Assembly (NCBI GenBank): GCA_003243195.1
Contig: QFQI01000005.1
Coordinates: forward strand, 197,951-261,950
Origin: Sphingomonas taxi
Lineage (GTDB): Bacteria; Pseudomonadota; Alphaproteobacteria; Sphingomonadales; Sphingomonadaceae
Length of the DNA: 64,000 nt
Direction: 5' to 3'
Shown: positions 63,067 through 64,000 of the stretch, one piece after another
Position numbering within the stretch: position 1 is the stretch's first letter
How the letters are laid out: every line of letters starts with the position of its first letter
Notes under the pieces: generated by a model
What the model was told of the DNA's origin: nothing
The model's input: only the letters and a program-made list of their open reading frames with translations
The model's database searches: none
Position numbers and translations under genes: made by a program

Positions 63067-64000
63067 TTGCCCAACGACTTGCCGCCGATCGGATCGGTCG
63101 CCGCATCCTTCGACCTTGCGGCACGGTTCGACGTGTTCGATCTGGATGGCGAGCTGACGCGCGCCGCGCGCGATGTCTGGGACGTGCTGCGGCCGCGGAT
63201 CCGCGATGTCGCCGCGGCCTATTGGACGCACTGGCAGCGCTGCTTTGGCAGCATCGACCAGATCGCCCCGCATGAAAACGAGCGGATGATCGAGCTGGGC
63301 GCCTCGTTCCTCGAAAACCGCTTCCTGCACACCCGCGAACGCGCGTGGATCGAGGCGATCGAGCGCTCGGTCGCCTCCGCCTACGCCAAGGACATCCCGC
63401 CGATGGCGCTGCTGTCGATGATCAGCGCCAGCGACCGCGCCGCGCTGAACGTGCTGATGGCCGGGGTGGCGCGTGACGACGAACGCCTGCCGCGGCTGGT
63501 GGATACGCTGATGCGGCTGTCGGCGCTGGAAGGCGAGATCACCGTCGCCATCTACGCCGTCTACAGCGCCCATAGCGCGCAGACGGCGCGCGACCGGCTG
63601 GCGCTGGAATTCCGCGACGGCATCGCCGCCACGGTGGAGGAAACGACGCGCGAGGGGCACAGCCTGCGCGCGCAGGCGTCCGGCGCGTCGTCGTCGGCGC
63701 GCGGCATGCTGGGCAAGACCAGCGAGGTCGCGGCCGCGGCCGAGCAGTCCGCGGTCGCGATGCGCGACGCCGCCTCCACCGCCGCCGGGCTGATCCGCGC
63801 GATCGAGGATGCGCGCGCCGAGGTGGAGGTCGCCGCCGACATCGCGACGCGCGCCGCGTCGCAGGCCGGCGACGCGGTGAGCGTGTCCAGCGCGCTGAGC
63901 GACCATGCCAAGTCGATCGAATCGATCCTGGGGCTGATCCGCGATATCGCCGGGCAGACCAACCTGCTGGCGCTGAACGCGACGATCGAGGCCGCGCGCG
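63067..64000 (+). CDS. Methyl-accepting chemotaxis protein, soluble type (partial)
   Basis: About 311 residues are present, open at the right edge. The TTG start at 63067 has GGGAG 8 bases ahead. There is no membrane segment. Residues 15-170 form an all-helical sensor (FDLDGELTRAARDVWDVLRP, then RIRDVAAAYWTHWQR) that looks like a globin-coupled sensor; where the heme His would be, in a VASAYAKDIPPMALL segment, I see none. From about 190 a coiled-coil signalling domain begins, with the hairpin start IRDIAGQTNLLALNATIEAA. It would feed the CheA of this strain or another. Confidence 0.85.
   Translation, partial: MPNDLPPIGSVAASFDLAARFDVFDLDGELTRAARDVWDVLRPRIRDVAAAYWTHWQRCFGSIDQIAPHENERMIELGASFLENRFLHTRERAWIEAIERSVASAYAKDIPPMALLSMISASDRAALNVLMAGVARDDERLPRLVDTLMRLSALEGEITVAIYAVYSAHSAQTARDRLALEFRDGIAATVEETTREGHSLRAQASGASSSARGMLGKTSEVAAAAEQSAVAMRDAASTAAGLIRAIEDARAEVEVAADIATRAASQAGDAVSVSSALSDHAKSIESILGLIRDIAGQTNLLALNATIEAAR

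Overview
The window is a 64 kb piece of a high-GC chromosome that looks like a member of the Sphingomonadaceae (Sphingomonas or a close relative). This is inferred from gene content and layout, not from a database search. The signs are a ChpT-type phosphotransferase, an alphaproteobacterial SOS box of the form GAAC-N7-GAAC, a large TonB-dependent receptor with a proline/alanine-rich N-terminus, a PaoABC-type periplasmic molybdenum oxidoreductase, a deoxyhypusine-synthase-like polyamine enzyme and an sdhCDA operon. The window is mostly dense core chromosome. I saw no tRNA, rRNA operon, CRISPR array, prophage or intact insertion sequence.

Layout. 1-6683: the translation/RNA operon infB (partial)-rbfA-truB-rpsO-pnp, with a PIN/AbrB toxin-antitoxin pair, thymidine kinase and an M50 protease inserted between rbfA and truB. 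6803-12716: UV endonuclease, a class II aldolase-like gene and the divergent paoABC operon. 12902-14932: a ferredoxin-like protein coupled to a J-domain protein, the RNase P RNA gene (minus strand, absent from any protein annotation) and an AmpD-like amidase. 15009-20944: a chemotaxis operon cheA-cheW-cheY-cheB-cheR with chpT upstream. 21016-28819: JAMM protease, rluD, rpoH, mtgA, ybaB-dnaX, a flavoprotein and a small exported protein. 29064-34581: TonB receptor and a cystathionine gamma-synthase family enzyme. 34873-38415: a WDDRR-repeat secreted protein, a 2Fe-2S ferredoxin and two tandem cysteine desulfurases, then a divergent alpha/beta hydrolase. 38604-42280: a threonine-dehydratase-like enzyme and a polyamine pair (PLP decarboxylase plus DHS-like synthase). 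42424-49750: a sugar-related block of two paralogous Tat-exported esterases, a degenerate asparagine synthetase, a LacI regulator and a GH3 glucosidase. 49760-50345: a decayed IS5-type transposase. 50461-54487: tal-tkt-rpiA. 54558-64000: uvrA behind an SOS box, a bolA/J-protein divergent pair, a ClpP-like protease, sdhCDA and the start of a chemoreceptor.

How parts work together. Translation-coupled pairs (ATGA, GTGA or TGATG overlaps) mark several operons: toxin/antitoxin/tdk, paoABC, cheA-W, cheB-R, ybaB-dnaX, desulfurase-desulfurase-ferredoxin, GH3-esterase and sdhCDA. The GH3, its coupled esterase and the divergent LacI regulator look like a small plant-polysaccharide use module. The tal-tkt-rpiA genes form the non-oxidative pentose phosphate branch. 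Two J-domain paralogues with an N-terminal cysteine module sit 45 kb apart, one next to a ferredoxin-like gene and one next to bolA.

The most noteworthy observations are the asparagine synthetase homologue that has lost the catalytic residues of both active sites, the J-domain paralogue pair, the tandem desulfurase/ferredoxin operon, the sdh operon without sdhB, the chemoreceptor whose possible globin-like sensor seems to lack the heme histidine, and several families of strong extragenic palindromes. None of these amounts to a proven new system.
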